The position numbers were made by a program, and so were the translations under genes. A stretch of 64,000 nt of DNA from Acidobacteria bacterium SCN 69-37 (lineage in GTDB: Bacteria; Acidobacteriota; Vicinamibacteria; Vicinamibacterales; SCN-69-37). Positions 41,989 through 51,669 of this stretch are shown here, one piece after another (within the stretch, counting starts at the first letter, position 1; every line of letters begins with the position of its first letter). The stretch is taken from NCBI GenBank assembly GCA_001724025.1, contig MEDJ01000011.1:1-64000 (forward strand). The letters run 5' to 3'. The notes under the pieces are model-generated. The model was given only the letters and a program-made list of their open reading frames with translations, had not been told where the DNA came from and did no database searches.

Positions 41989-43752
41989 GTGAACCCGTAC
42001 CGCACGCACGCCTGCAACGTGTTGCGTCCAGAACATCTCGAGCAGACGGTCCGCCTGGCGGGCTGGGTCCATCGCAAGCGGGATCACGGCAATCTGCTGT
42101 TCATCGACCTGCGCGATCACTTCGGCATCACGCAGTGCGTGGTGACGCCCGGATCGGAGGCGTTCCGGATCGCCGAGGGACTTCGCAACGAGAGCGTCAT
42201 CTCGGTGGCCGGCAAGGTCGTGGCGCGCACGGACGAGAACATCAATCCGGTGCTGCCCACTGGCCAGATCGAAGTCGACGTCACGTCCATCGACGTGCTG
42301 TCGGCTGCCGAGACGCTGCCGTTCCAGGTCTCGGGGACGCAGGAGATTCCCGAGGAGCAGCGGCTGCGCTATCGGTTTCTCGATCTGCGCCGTGAGCGCA
42401 TCCACGGCAACATCGTCCTGCGGTCGCAGATCATCGCGAGCATCAGGCGGCGCATGCAGGAGCAGGGCTTCCTCGAGTTCCAGACGCCGATCCTGACGTC
42501 GAGTTCCCCCGAAGGTGCGCGCGACTTCCTCGTCCCGAGCCGCCTGCACCCGGGCAAGTTCTACGCGCTGCCGCAGGCGCCGCAGCAGTTCAAGCAGTTG
42601 TTGATGGTGTCGGGCTTCGATCGCTACTTCCAGATCGCGCCGTGCTTCCGCGACGAGGACGCCCGCGCGGATCGATCGCCCGGCGAGTTCTATCAGCTCG
42701 ACGTCGAGCTGTCGTTCGTGACGCAGGACGACGTCTTCTCGGCCATCGAGCCGGTGCTGGCCGGCGTGTTCCGCGAGTTTTCGGACTGGACCGTATCGGA
42801 CGTGCCGTTCCCGCGCATCCGCTACGAGGATGCGATGGTCATGTACGGCAGCGACAAGCCGGACCTGCGCAACCCGATCAAGGCGGCCGACGTCACCGAT
42901 CTGTTCCACGGATCGGGCTTCGCGGTCTTTGCGCAGGTCGTGGCCGAGGGCGGCGTGGTGCGCGCGATTCCCGCGCCGGGCGCGGCCGACAAGGCGCGCA
43001 GCTTCTTCGACAAGACCGTGGCGCTGGCCGGTACACTCGGCCTCGGTGGCCTCGCCTACATCGTCAATGGCGATGCGCCGAAGGGACCGCTCGCGAAGTA
43101 TCTGCCGGACGACGTGCGGCAGACGCTGTTCGAGCGCGCGGGGGTGAAGCAGGGGGATGCGGTGTTCTTCGTCGCGGGGCCGGCGAAGACCGTGGCGAAG
43201 CCGATCGACGGCCTGCGCACGCACCTCGGCCGCGAGCTCGAGCTCATCGAGCCGAACGCGTATCGCTTCTGTTGGATTACCGACTTCCCGTTCTACGAGC
43301 TCGACGAGGAAACGGGGCAGGTGGCGTTCAGTCACAACCCGTTCTCGATGCCGCAGGGCGGACTGGACGCGCTCAACACGCAAGATCCGCTGACGATCAA
43401 GGCCTTCCAGTACGACATCGTCTGCAACGGCGTGGAGCTGTCGTCGGGTGCGATCCGGAACCACCTGCCGGATCTCATGCTGCGCGCGTTCGAGATTGCC
43501 GGGTACGGCGCCGACGAAGTCGAGCGGCGGTTCGGTGGCATGCTCGCCGCCTTCCGCTACGGGGCGCCACCGCACGGCGGCCTCGCGCCGGGCATCGATC
43601 GCATCGTCATGCTGCTGGCGCAGGAGCCGAATCTGCGCGAGGTCATCGCGTTCCCGATGACGCAGAACGCGGAGGACCTGCTCATGCGCGCGCCGTCGAC
43701 CGTCAGCGACAAGCAGTTGCGCGAACTGAGCATTCGGGCGGTGGTCAAGTAG
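41989..43752 (+). CDS. aspS: Aspartate--tRNA ligase
   Basis: A class II synthetase of the bacterial type (587 aa): OB-fold anticodon domain (1-110), catalytic core with the flipping loop and [19 protein letters not shown], a GAD insertion domain (about 290-400), and the C-terminal [17 protein letters not shown] motif 3. The start is GTG with AAGGAG (41977-41982) upstream. Whether it also charges tRNA-Asn cannot be seen here. Confidence 0.96.
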   Translation: MNPYRTHACNVLRPEHLEQTVRLAGWVHRKRDHGNLLFIDLRDHFGITQCVVTPGSEAFRIAEGLRNESVISVAGKVVARTDENINPVLPTGQIEVDVTSIDVLSAAETLPFQVSGTQEIPEEQRLRYRFLDLRRERIHGNIVLRSQIIASIRRRMQEQGFLEFQTPILTSSSPEGARDFLVPSRLHPGKFYALPQAPQQFKQLLMVSGFDRYFQIAPCFRDEDARADRSPGEFYQLDVELSFVTQDDVFSAIEPVLAGVFREFSDWTVSDVPFPRIRYEDAMVMYGSDKPDLRNPIKAADVTDLFHGSGFAVFAQVVAEGGVVRAIPAPGAADKARSFFDKTVALAGTLGLGGLAYIVNGDAPKGPLAKYLPDDVRQTLFERAGVKQGDAVFFVAGPAKTVAKPIDGLRTHLGRELELIEPNAYRFCWITDFPFYELDEETGQVAFSHNPFSMPQGGLDALNTQDPLTIKAFQYDIVCNGVELSSGAIRNHLPDLMLRAFEIAGYGADEVERRFGGMLAAFRYGAPPHGGLAPGIDRIVMLLAQEPNLREVIAFPMTQNAEDLLMRAPSTVSDKQLRELSIRAVVK

Positions 43753-43772
43753 GGGCGACGCATGCGTCGCCC
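43753..43772. repeat. 20-bp perfect palindrome after aspS
   Basis: GGGCGACGCATGCGTCGCCC begins on the base after the aspS TAG, the same position as at hisS. Compared with that copy, two symmetrical positions changed together, so pairing is kept. The following spacer to 43960 holds GC-rich imperfect repeats (for example CTCCGCC..GGCGGAG near 43853-43872) and no gene I can support. Confidence 0.8.
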
Positions 43773-43960
43773 TGGCGGCAGGCCGCGCGGCGGCGGGCTG
43801 CGCGGGCCCGCGGAACAGTGACAGCCCGAAGTCGAGCGCGTAGCGCGGCCTGCTCCGCCGTAGGCTTGGCGGAGGCGCGAGTGCTGAGGGCCCGGCGTCA
43901 GTGCTGGCCCGAGGGCGCGGGGGTAGAGCCCCATGGCACGAAGTAGAAGTTGACTCCTGC

Positions 43961-44860
43961 ATGTCTCACCGTCTCGGCATCGATCTCGGCGGTACCAAGA
44001 TTGCGGCAGTGGTCCTCGACCGCGATGGCCGCGTCGCCTGGCAGACACGCGTGTCCACGCCGCGTCACGACTACGTCGCGACGATCGAGGCGCTGGCCAA
44101 CGTCGTCGGCGCGGCAGAGGCGGCCGTGGACGACCGCTGCACCGTGGGGCTCGGCATGCCCGGCGCCATCTCGCCGGCGACGGGACTCGTCAAGAACGCC
44201 AACTCGACCTGGCTGAACGGACGCCCGTTCCAGCGGGATCTCGAAGCGCGGCTCGGGCGCGCGGTGCGCTGCGCGAACGACGCGAACTGTCTGGCGAGAT
44301 CCGAAGCGGCCGACGGCAACGCAGCTGGCGCTTCCGTCGTGTTCGGCGTCATCGTCGGTACCGGCACGGGCGGTGGCCTCGTGGTCAACAGGCAGGTGAT
44401 CACCGGAGCCAATGCCATTGCGGGGGAGTGGGGACACAACGCGTTGCCGTGGCCGTCGCCGGACGAAGTGCCGGGCCCGGCGTGCTACTGCGGACGCGCG
44501 GGATGCCTCGAGACGTGGTTGTCAGGTCCCGGACTGGCAGCCGATTTCGCGCGACGCACAGGCGAGTCCGTTCGGGCCGAGGCAATCGTGACGCGCGCGG
44601 CGGCTGGAGAGGCCGACGCACGCCGGGCGCTCGAGGCGTGGACCGGACGCCTCGCGCGCGGGCTGGCCAGCGTCATCAACCTGCTCGATCCCGACGTCAT
44701 CGTCATGGGCGGCGGGCTGTCGGAGATCGCGTCGCTATATGACGAGGTGCCGCGGCTGTGGCGCGAGTGGGTTTTCTCGGATCGCATCGATACCCGCCTG
44801 GTGCCGGCGATGTACGGCGCCGCCAGCGGCGTCCGCGGGGCGGCGTGGTTGTGGGAATAG
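43961..44860 (+). CDS. ROK-family sugar kinase (Mak fructokinase-like)
   Basis: A 299-aa ROK kinase that phosphorylates a hexose with ATP. The ATP site LGIDLGGTKIAAVVLD opens the protein; GEWGHN precedes the zinc motif CYCGRAGCLETWLSG. The latter form is close to E. coli Mak (fructokinase), but glucose or N-acetyl sugars are possible. The ATG at 43961 is the family start; an upstream in-frame ORF extension lies in repeat-like sequence. No sugar operon surrounds it. Confidence 0.87.
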   Translation: MSHRLGIDLGGTKIAAVVLDRDGRVAWQTRVSTPRHDYVATIEALANVVGAAEAAVDDRCTVGLGMPGAISPATGLVKNANSTWLNGRPFQRDLEARLGRAVRCANDANCLARSEAADGNAAGASVVFGVIVGTGTGGGLVVNRQVITGANAIAGEWGHNALPWPSPDEVPGPACYCGRAGCLETWLSGPGLAADFARRTGESVRAEAIVTRAAAGEADARRALEAWTGRLARGLASVINLLDPDVIVMGGGLSEIASLYDEVPRLWREWVFSDRIDTRLVPAMYGAASGVRGAAWLWE

Positions 44861-44916
44861 ACGGATGTGAACCGAGGAGGCCACGGGCTCGCGGGAGCGA
44901 CTGGGTGATCGCTGCC

Positions 44917-45151
44917 GGATTGACCGTGGAGGACGGAGAGGGCATGAGGCACTGCGGGCCGCGGCAGAGGGGCTCGATCGGATGATCCGGGCGAGACGCG
45001 GCGCGGGACGCGTGCTGGATTGACCATGGAGGACACGGAGAGCATGGAGCGCTGCAGGCCACGGCGATCCGATGGCCGGCAGATACGGGGCCGGTAGGCG
45101 CGCGCCGGACCAACCATGGAGGACAAGGGGGACATGGGGCATTGCGAGGAC
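44917..45151 (+). repeat. Three degenerate direct repeats (about 46-bp core)
   Basis: Units start at 44917, 45017 and 45107, each beginning GGAYYRACCRTGGAGGAC and continuing into a shared CATGRNGC..TGCRGG core. Spacing is 100 then 90 bases. An inverted relative (CTCCATGTCCTCC) stands near 45361. The spacer 44861-45454 contains no convincing gene. Confidence 0.6.
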
Positions 45152-45173
45152 CTGGCGCTGTTCGATGGGATGC

Positions 45174-45205
45174 CCCCCGAGAGTGGCCTATGGCTCTCTC
45201 GGGGG
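45174..45205. other. 10-bp hairpin in the repeat spacer
   Basis: CCCCCGAGAG (45174-45183) pairs perfectly with CTCTCGGGGG (45196-45205), with a 12-base loop. It could be a terminator or a structural part of the repeat region. Confidence 0.45.
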
Positions 45206-45274
45206 TGATCGTCAGACGATTCTGGCCCTGCCCGGTCCTGCCCTGCTGGCCGGTCCTCACCGTCAGGAACTGCC

Positions 45275-45351
45275 GGTCCTGAGAACTCCAGACCGTGATG
45301 GTCCTGCTGCGCGGTCTTCGCGTCAGGGTCAGCGGGTCCTGAGAGATCCAG
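45275..45351 (+). repeat. 60-base direct repeat GGTCCTGAGANNTCCAG
   Basis: The word GGTCCTGAGANNTCCAG occurs at 45275-45291 and 45335-45351, exactly 60 bases apart, just upstream of phoH. Confidence 0.5.
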
Positions 45352-45454
45352 CCTGATCGACCTCCATGTCCTCCATCCCTCCACGGTGTGAATTTCCCCG
45401 GCACCGGCTTCAGTAGCCGGATCCTGCTGCCCCGTGCTAATGTCCTTTCAGCGA

Positions 45455-46429
45455 ATGCCTGCCTCGACGATGCGTCGCATCGCGATGCCGGAAGACGGCA
45501 TCGAGACCCTGTTCGGATCCCTCGACGACAACCTGCGCGCGCTCGAGTCGGCCCTCGGTGTGCGTCTGCGGACGAGCGGCAACAACGTTGTCGTGGTCGA
45601 GGGCGACACGGAGGACGTCGCGCGCGCCGAGCAGGTCTTCGGCCAGCTCGGCGACGTGCTGCGCGACGGTTATCGATTCACCCGTGGTGACGTGAAGATG
45701 GCGGCCCAACTCGTGGCCGACGACCCAGGGGTGGCGCTGGCCGACTATTTCCTGCGGGGCACCTCGCGCACAGTGGGACGACGGCAGGTCTCGCCCAAGA
45801 CGCCGACGCAGCGCCGGTATCTCGACGCGATCGATCGCGCCGACATCGTCTTCGGCGTGGGCCCGGCCGGCACGGGCAAGACCTATCTGGCGATGGCGCA
45901 GGCCGTCAGCGCGCTGCTGGCCAAGCGCGTCTCGCGCATCGTCCTTGCCCGCCCGGCTGTCGAAGCGGGGGAGAAGCTCGGGTTCCTGCCCGGCGATCTG
46001 CAGGAGAAGGTGAATCCCTACCTGCGGCCGCTGTATGACGCCCTCCACGACATGCTCGAGCCGGATCGGGTCGAGCGACTCCTCGAGCGTGGCGTGATCG
46101 AAGTGGCTCCGCTCGCCTTCATGCGCGGCCGGACACTCAACGAGGCGTTCGTCATCCTCGACGAGGCGCAGAACACCACCTCCGAGCAGATGAAGATGTT
46201 CCTGACCCGTCTCGGCTACGGATCGAAGGCCGTGGTCACCGGCGACGTCACGCAGATCGACCTGCCCACCGGCCGGGTGTCGGGCCTTGTCGAGGCCCTG
46301 AAGGTCGTCGCCTCGATCGAGGCGGTCGTGACCGTGCACTTCGACGAACGCGATGTCGTGCGTCATCCTCTCGTCCAGCAGATCGTGAAGGCGTACGAGC
46401 GGTTCGAGTCGCCGTCGCCAGCCTCATGA
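45455..46429 (+). CDS. PhoH-family ATPase (PhoL/YbeZ type)
   Basis: A 324-aa nucleotide-binding protein. A KH-like N-terminal region ([15 protein letters not shown]) precedes the P-loop [14 protein letters not shown] and Walker [12 protein letters not shown]. PhoH-like proteins act with YbeY in RNA metabolism and ribosome quality, and the next gene here is ybeY, as in many bacteria. The start may be ATG 45455 or in-frame GTG 45434; the former is preferred because CTAATGT just upstream could be the -10 box. Its stop overlaps ybeY by 4 bases. Confidence 0.9.
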   Translation: MPASTMRRIAMPEDGIETLFGSLDDNLRALESALGVRLRTSGNNVVVVEGDTEDVARAEQVFGQLGDVLRDGYRFTRGDVKMAAQLVADDPGVALADYFLRGTSRTVGRRQVSPKTPTQRRYLDAIDRADIVFGVGPAGTGKTYLAMAQAVSALLAKRVSRIVLARPAVEAGEKLGFLPGDLQEKVNPYLRPLYDALHDMLEPDRVERLLERGVIEVAPLAFMRGRTLNEAFVILDEAQNTTSEQMKMFLTRLGYGSKAVVTGDVTQIDLPTGRVSGLVEALKVVASIEAVVTVHFDERDVVRHPLVQQIVKAYERFESPSPAS

Positions 46430-46917
46430 GTACCGCACGCCGGTCCCCGGCGCGATTGATCGTGACCGTTTCCGGCCGGCGCGTCCCGCCGGCTGCGCGT
46501 GGGCTCGCCACCTGGCTGGCGGACGCCGCTCCACGGTCGGCTCGCGGCACGGTCGACATTGCCTTGATCGGGGACGCAGCCATGCGGCGGCTGAACCGCA
46601 CGTATCGCCGCGTGGACAAGGCCACGGACGTGTTGTCGTTTCCCGCCGACGACGGTCCGGCGCCCGGGCGCATCGCCGACGCACCGCTCGGCGACATTGC
46701 CATCGCGCTCGGCGTGGCAGCGCGCCAGGCGAACACCGCCGGACACGCGCTGCGCACCGAACTGCGCGTGCTCGCGCTGCACGGCCTGCTGCACCTGCTC
46801 GGCTACGACCACGAGCAGGACAACGGGTTGATGCGTCGTGTCGAAGAACGCCTGCGTCGTCGCGTGGGGCTGCCGTCGGGGCTGATCGCGCGGGCGCCCG
46901 CGGCTGACCGCTCATGA
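46426..46917 (+). CDS. ybeY: Endoribonuclease YbeY, rRNA maturation factor
   Basis: A 163-aa metal-dependent RNase needed for 16S rRNA 3'-end maturation and 70S quality control. The zinc motif [12 protein letters not shown] (H-x3-H-x5-H) is intact, and DVLSFPADD is the conserved strand before it. It overlaps phoH at its start (ATGA) and the CBS-domain gene at its end, so four genes 45455-49045 form one translationally coupled operon. Confidence 0.95.
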   Translation: MSTARRSPARLIVTVSGRRVPPAARGLATWLADAAPRSARGTVDIALIGDAAMRRLNRTYRRVDKATDVLSFPADDGPAPGRIADAPLGDIAIALGVAARQANTAGHALRTELRVLALHGLLHLLGYDHEQDNGLMRRVEERLRRRVGLPSGLIARAPAADRS

Positions 46918-48155
46918 TGTCGATTGTCATCGTGCTGGCGGCGGGTGCGTTGCTGGTCCTGGCCCTGCTCGAGACCGCGTTCGATCTGCTGATGCGCCTG
47001 CCGCAGCGTCTCGAGGCCGAGCGCGAGACCGAGAGCGAGGCGCTCGAGGCCTACCTCGAGGATCCAATCCGCTTCTTCGTCCCGGCGCGATTGCTGCACG
47101 GGATCCTGCTCGTCCTGCTGGTCGCGCTGCTGGTCAGCGTGATCGGCCCCGGATTCCCCGGCTGGTTGATCGGCATCGGGATCGGCATCGTGTTGGCCGT
47201 GGCGCTGGGACAGGTGCTGCCCGCGTTCGTCGTGCGTCGATCGCCCGAGCGGTTCCTTGAGCTGCTGCTGCCGGCGTTCACGGCCGTGGCTGCGGTGTTC
47301 GGGCCGTTCACGGCGCTCGTCATCGGCTGGACCGGCGCGGCCGAGGCCCGGCGGCACCATCACGGAACGAACGACACGGGCCGGATGGCCATCGAAGGCC
47401 ACGGCGCGACCGAGACGCCCTCGACCGAAGAAGGCGACGAGAACCGGCTGCTGCGCGCCGTCGTGAATTTCGGCGAAACGCTCGTGCGCGAGGTGATGAC
47501 GCCGCGGCCGGACATCGTCGCGATCCGCGCGGACGCCACGATCGACGATCTTCGCCAGCTCGTTCGCGAACAGGAGTACTCGCGCCTGCCCGTGTACAGC
47601 GACAACCTCGACAACATCGTCGGGCTCATCGTGGTGAAGGACCTGATTCAGATGACGTCCGAGCCCGACGGCACGCGGCCCGTCAGTGTCCTGATGCGGT
47701 CGCCCGCGTTCGTGCCCGAGACCAAGCGCGTCGTCGATCTGCTGCGCGAGTTCCAGCAGGGCCGGATGCAGCTGGCGCTGGTCGTCGACGAGTACGGCGG
47801 CACGGCGGGCCTGGTGACGGTCGAAGACGTCGTGGAGGAACTCGTCGGCGAGATCCACGACGAGTACGACAGCGAGGTCGAGCCGGTCGTGAGGGAGGAC
47901 GACGATACGTTCGTGTTCAGCGCGAAGGTGGGGATCGGTGAAGTGACCGATCGGCTCGGGCTCGAAATCGAGGACGGCGCCTTCGAGACCGTGGGCGGCT
48001 TCGTGCTCTCGCGCGTGGGCCGCGTGCCGGCCGTGGGCGAGCGGTTCGAGTTCGAGGGGCTCGACGTGGAGATCCTCGAAGCCGAGCGGCGCCGCATCCA
48101 CAAGGTGCGCCTGCACCGGCGGCCGTCGGCCGACGCGTCCGAGGTGATCGCATGA
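46914..48155 (+). CDS. CorC/HlyC-type CBS-domain membrane protein
   Basis: A 413-aa protein: membrane part (helices about 4-24, 62-82, 84-106 and 118-142; a reduced DUF21-like region), two CBS domains (about 198-325; MTPRPDIVAIRADATIDDL, then LVVDEYGGTAGLVT) and a C-terminal transporter-associated CorC_HlyC domain. The family is linked to Mg2+/Co2+ efflux and ion tolerance. It lies between ybeY and era, the usual place of corC relatives. Whether it transports or only regulates is debated for the family. Confidence 0.88.
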   Translation: MMSIVIVLAAGALLVLALLETAFDLLMRLPQRLEAERETESEALEAYLEDPIRFFVPARLLHGILLVLLVALLVSVIGPGFPGWLIGIGIGIVLAVALGQVLPAFVVRRSPERFLELLLPAFTAVAAVFGPFTALVIGWTGAAEARRHHHGTNDTGRMAIEGHGATETPSTEEGDENRLLRAVVNFGETLVREVMTPRPDIVAIRADATIDDLRQLVREQEYSRLPVYSDNLDNIVGLIVVKDLIQMTSEPDGTRPVSVLMRSPAFVPETKRVVDLLREFQQGRMQLALVVDEYGGTAGLVTVEDVVEELVGEIHDEYDSEVEPVVREDDDTFVFSAKVGIGEVTDRLGLEIEDGAFETVGGFVLSRVGRVPAVGERFEFEGLDVEILEAERRRIHKVRLHRRPSADASEVIA

Positions 48156-49045
48156 AGGCCGGGTTCGTCTCGCTCGTCGGCCGCCCCAACGCGGGCAAGT
48201 CGACGTTGCTCAATCGTTTTGCCGGCCAGAAGCTGGCCATCGTCTCGGACAAGCCGCAGACGACGCGCCATCGCATCGTCGGCGTGCGACACAGCGCGGC
48301 CGGTCAGATCGTGTTCATCGACACGCCGGGCATCCACAAACCCATGCACCGGATGAACCGTCGCATGGTCGAGACCGCAACGGAGACGCTGCGGGAAGTC
48401 GACGTGGTGGTCCTGGTGCTCGACGTGACGACCAGGCCCGGCCTGGGCGATCGGTTTGTCCTCGACCTGGTGAAGCGGGCGGGGATGACGGCGGTGCTCG
48501 CGCTCAACAAGATCGATCGGATCCGCAAGAACGACCTGCTGCCGATCATCGAGCGCTATGCCCGCGCCCACACGTTCGCGGCCATCGTCCCCGTATCGGC
48601 CGAGCAGGGGGATGGGGTCGAACAGCTCGAGGCCGAGATCCTGGCGGCGCTGCCCGAGGGCGATCCGCTGTTCCCGGACGACTACCTGACCGATCAGACC
48701 GAGCGCACGCTGGCGGCCGAGCTGATCCGCGAGAAGGTCCTGCACCACACGCGTGACGAGCTGCCATACACGACCGGCGTGGTCATCGAACAGTTCGAGG
48801 AGCCGGATCGCGAGGGCGGGCTCACGAAGATCCACGCGTCGATCCTCGTGGAAGGCGAATCGCAGAAGCCGATTGTCGTCGGCAAGGGCGGCGCGATGAT
48901 CAAGCGCATCGGCACCGAGGCGCGCCACGATCTCGAAGAGATGCTCGGCGGCAAGGTCTTCCTCGACCTGCACGTCAAAGTACGTGAAGACTGGCGCGAC
49001 AACGAGCGGATCCTCGACGAGATGGGATTGAGACGCGGACGGTAG
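48152..49045 (+). CDS. era: GTPase Era
   Basis: A 297-aa essential GTPase for 30S assembly. G1 GRPNAGKST, G3 DTPG (VFIDTPGIHKP), G4 NKID, and the C-terminal KH domain with VGKGGAMIKRIG that binds the 3' end of 16S rRNA. The ATGA overlap couples it to the upstream CBS-domain gene. It is the last gene of the operon; ybeY and Era act on the same rRNA end. Confidence 0.97.
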   Translation: MKAGFVSLVGRPNAGKSTLLNRFAGQKLAIVSDKPQTTRHRIVGVRHSAAGQIVFIDTPGIHKPMHRMNRRMVETATETLREVDVVVLVLDVTTRPGLGDRFVLDLVKRAGMTAVLALNKIDRIRKNDLLPIIERYARAHTFAAIVPVSAEQGDGVEQLEAEILAALPEGDPLFPDDYLTDQTERTLAAELIREKVLHHTRDELPYTTGVVIEQFEEPDREGGLTKIHASILVEGESQKPIVVGKGGAMIKRIGTEARHDLEEMLGGKVFLDLHVKVREDWRDNERILDEMGLRRGR

Positions 49046-49082
49046 GCGGGAAGGCGACGCGGCGACGAAGTCGCCCGTCGGT

Positions 49083-49845
49083 TCACTGACGACGTCTGAC
49101 GGTGACCGTCGCCGGCGTTGCTCCCACGTTTTCGAACCAGGTCAGACCTTCGGCCACGAGGTCGATCTTCAGCTGACAGGGACTGTCCACCGGGACGGGC
49201 ACCGTCAGCGTCAGCGGCAGTTCGTCACCCGGCTCGACCGGGACAGGCAGTGTGTGTCTGGAATGGTCGAGGTCGAGGAGGATGCCGTTGGCGTCGTAGA
49301 GATGCGTGCCCACGCGCACGACACCAAAGATCTCGGTGTTCTCGTGCAGCCATCTCGCCCTCGCCCGTGTTCGTGAGCGTCAGGTCGAGGACGAGGTCCT
49401 CGCCTGGGGCCAGGCCGTCGAGCAGACGGCCGAGATTCTCGAGCATCTCCGGTGTTTCGTGGAGGAACGACCACGGCTTGCTCATCAGCGGCGTCGTATC
49501 CGGAACCCGCCGATAGTATTCCTCAGCGGTCTCGATCAACTGCTCGACCGTGTATCGCTGAATGAGATCGGACGGGACAATCCGCGGGCTCGGCGCTGCG
49601 TCTTGCGTCTCCGTGGACGGAGCCGTGGCCGTCGGCGTGGTGGCTGGCTGCTCGAGGGCGCGTGTGGTGGCCCGTTCCCGGTACTCCGCTGAGTCCAGGA
49701 GGCTTCCGATCAGGTCGGTCAGCGGGAGGCCGTCGCGCACGCGTCCGACGTAGTGCCGGAGACCATCCGGATCCGGTTCGCGCCCGAGAATGAGGCGGTA
49801 GGCATGGTGCACATCCGGCTCGATGGCGTGCACATCGATCGGCAC
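49083..49845 (-). pseudogene. DUF4214-domain gene broken by a 1-base frameshift
   Basis: The N-terminal part reads in one frame: a DUF4214 domain (HHAYRLILGREPDPDGLRHY), an acidic linker and LVLDLTLTNTGEGE. The C-terminal part continues one frame over: WLHENTEIFGVVRVGTHL and a beta-sandwich tail ending VTVRRRQ. Removing one base near 49353 joins them into one protein of about 250 aa. DUF4214 proteins usually belong to surface glycan or secreted repeat proteins. The start is uncertain: GTG at 49845 is the first that precedes recognisable sequence. It may be a real pseudogene or a sequencing error. Confidence 0.65.
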
Positions 49846-50187
49846 CGATGTACGCGGGGGGGGGCTGTCTCTTTGCGTCGGCTCCAGAACATCGATTTCG
49901 CGCCTTGTCGTAACTGACTTCGCGACGGCTCCCCAGACAGATGCTGGTGTCAGGCGCCACCACCATAGCGTACACGCTGTATTCGCGCCGGAGTGCCGGA
50001 GACAGGCCACGAGGCCACGAGGCTACAAGGCTACGGCCACGTGTGGCGTTCAGCGCTGCGGACTTGCTGCCCGGGGTTCGCAGCCTCGTCGTCTTGTCGC
50101 CTGCAGCCCTGAAGCCTTGTGGCCCGCCGCCTGCCGCGTCGCCGCCTCGTCGCCATCCGTTGTCGCGTCGTCGCCGACCGCCCGTGC
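49846..50187. other. Spacer with word repeats, no gene
   Basis: Contains a 9-base G run near 49855-49865, the repeat GGCCACGAGGCCACGAGG with GGCTACAAGGCTACGG (50004-50040), and Gly/Ala-coding GC-rich stretches such as CGCCGCCTGCCGCGTCGCCG. No credible coding frame or tRNA is seen. Confidence 0.45.
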
Positions 50188-50197
50188 TACAAATAAT
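50188..50197 (+). promoter_or_regulatory. -10 region TACAAATAAT before mgtE
   Basis: TACAAA (50188-50193) or AATAAT (50192-50197) lies 5-9 bases before the ATG at 50203; there is no Shine-Dalgarno. Confidence 0.4.
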
Positions 50198-50202
50198 GCG
50201 CG

Positions 50203-51576
50203 ATGTCGGCGCCGCGCAGAATCGATGTGAGTCTCGAGTCGGTCCGCCGGCTGTTGCGGGTGGGCGCCACGCCCAACCTGATCAACCTGCTCCAGAAGCA
50301 GCACCCGGCCGACCTGGCGCAGATCTTCGCGGAACTCCCCGAGAAGGAACGCCACGCCGCGTTCAATACTCTCGTCGAGCGCAACGGCCGGCTGGCCATG
50401 GAGGCCCTGAGTGAACTCGGGCCCGAGCAGGGCGCGGAGTTGCTCTCGCAGCGCTCGGCCGAGGAGATTGCCCGGCTCAGCCAGGACATCGCCTCCGACG
50501 ACGCCGCGGCCCTGATCGAGGAACTGTCCGATGATTTGCGGATTGCCGTCCTCGACCTGATCCACCCGCGGCCGGGCGGCGGTGTCAGCGAACTGCTCGA
50601 GTACGACGAACGTACGGCGGGTCGCCTGATGAACCCGCACGTCTTCGCGCTGCCCGAGGACGTGACCGTGGCCGAGGCCATCGTCGGGCTCCAGAATGCT
50701 CGCGACGTCGAGATGGTTTTCTATCTCTACGTCGTCGACGAGCGCCGGCACCTGGTCGGCGTGGTCTCGCTGCGGCGCCTGCTGCTGGTCTCGCCCGACA
50801 CGCCGCTCAAGCGCATCATGACGACCGACGTCTACAGCGCGCGCGTGGACCTCGATCAGGAAGAAGTCGCGCGCCAGGTCGCGTCGTACAACCTGCTGGC
50901 CATCCCGGTCGTCGACGCCGAGAACAAGCTCGTCGGCGTCATCACGGTCGACGACGTCATCGACGTCATCAAGGACGAGGCGACCGAGGACGTCTATCGC
51001 CTGGCCGGCGTGTCGGTCGACGACGGCGTCCTGACGCCGCCGGCCGATTCGCTGCGGCGACGGCTGCCGTGGCTGATGCTCAACCTGGTGACGGCGTTCG
51101 CGGCCGCGTCGGTCGTCGGCCTGTTCACCGACACCATCGAGCAGATCGTCATCCTGGCGGCTTTCATGCCGGTCGTGGCCGGCATGGGCGGCAACGCGGG
51201 TACGCAGACGCTGGCCGTGGTCGTCCGCGGGATCGCGCTCGGCGAGCTGACGTGGGGCAATGCCCGGCAGGCGCTGGTGAAGGAGGTGCTGGTCGGTGTC
51301 GGCAACGGCCTGGCGCTCGGCCTGGTGGGCGCGATTGGCGCCTGGCTGGTCACCTGGGGCAACTGGCCGCTCGGGTTCATCCTGATGGCCGCCATGATCA
51401 CCAACACCTTCGTGGCGGCCGTGGCGGGGACCCTGATCCCGCTCGGGCTGCGCGCGATCAAGGTCGATCCGGCGCTGGCGTCGTCGGTGTTCATCACGAC
51501 GCTGACCGACCTGTTCGGCTTCCTGTCGTTCCTCGGACTGGCCACGATCTTCCGTCGATACCTCGAGTTGGGCTGA
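50203..51576 (+). CDS. mgtE: Magnesium transporter MgtE
   Basis: A 457-aa Mg2+ channel: N domain (about 20-135, superhelical, QKQHPADLAQIFAELPEK), CBS pair (about 140-260) that senses cytosolic Mg2+ through acidic residues, and five C-terminal helices (about 290-455) with the conserved pore region MPVVAGMGGNAGTQT. The length and order are standard. It lies alone between the DUF4214 pseudogene and recO; a corA gene is 8 kb downstream. Confidence 0.94.
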   Translation: MSAPRRIDVSLESVRRLLRVGATPNLINLLQKQHPADLAQIFAELPEKERHAAFNTLVERNGRLAMEALSELGPEQGAELLSQRSAEEIARLSQDIASDDAAALIEELSDDLRIAVLDLIHPRPGGGVSELLEYDERTAGRLMNPHVFALPEDVTVAEAIVGLQNARDVEMVFYLYVVDERRHLVGVVSLRRLLLVSPDTPLKRIMTTDVYSARVDLDQEEVARQVASYNLLAIPVVDAENKLVGVITVDDVIDVIKDEATEDVYRLAGVSVDDGVLTPPADSLRRRLPWLMLNLVTAFAAASVVGLFTDTIEQIVILAAFMPVVAGMGGNAGTQTLAVVVRGIALGELTWGNARQALVKEVLVGVGNGLALGLVGAIGAWLVTWGNWPLGFILMAAMITNTFVAAVAGTLIPLGLRAIKVDPALASSVFITTLTDLFGFLSFLGLATIFRRYLELG

Positions 51577-51626
51577 CTGCGGGTATCATAGGCAAGATAT
51601 ACGCCAGCCCGGCGGTATCGGAGGGG

Positions 51627-51642
51627 CGCAGATTTTTCTGCG
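51627..51642 (+). other. Small hairpin upstream of recO
   Basis: CGCAGA-TTTT-TCTGCG, a perfect 6-bp stem with a T4 loop in the 93-base gap between mgtE and recO. A TATCAT box (about 51586-51591) lies before it. It may be a weak terminator or part of the leader. Confidence 0.3.
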
Positions 51643-51669
51643 GGCCTGCCGACGGATGGCGGCCGACAC

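Noticed and set aside
44485-45384. Minus-strand frames across the kinase end and repeat spacer
   Set aside because: They read through degenerate DNA repeats, giving Ser/Pro/Arg-rich sequence with no family resemblance.
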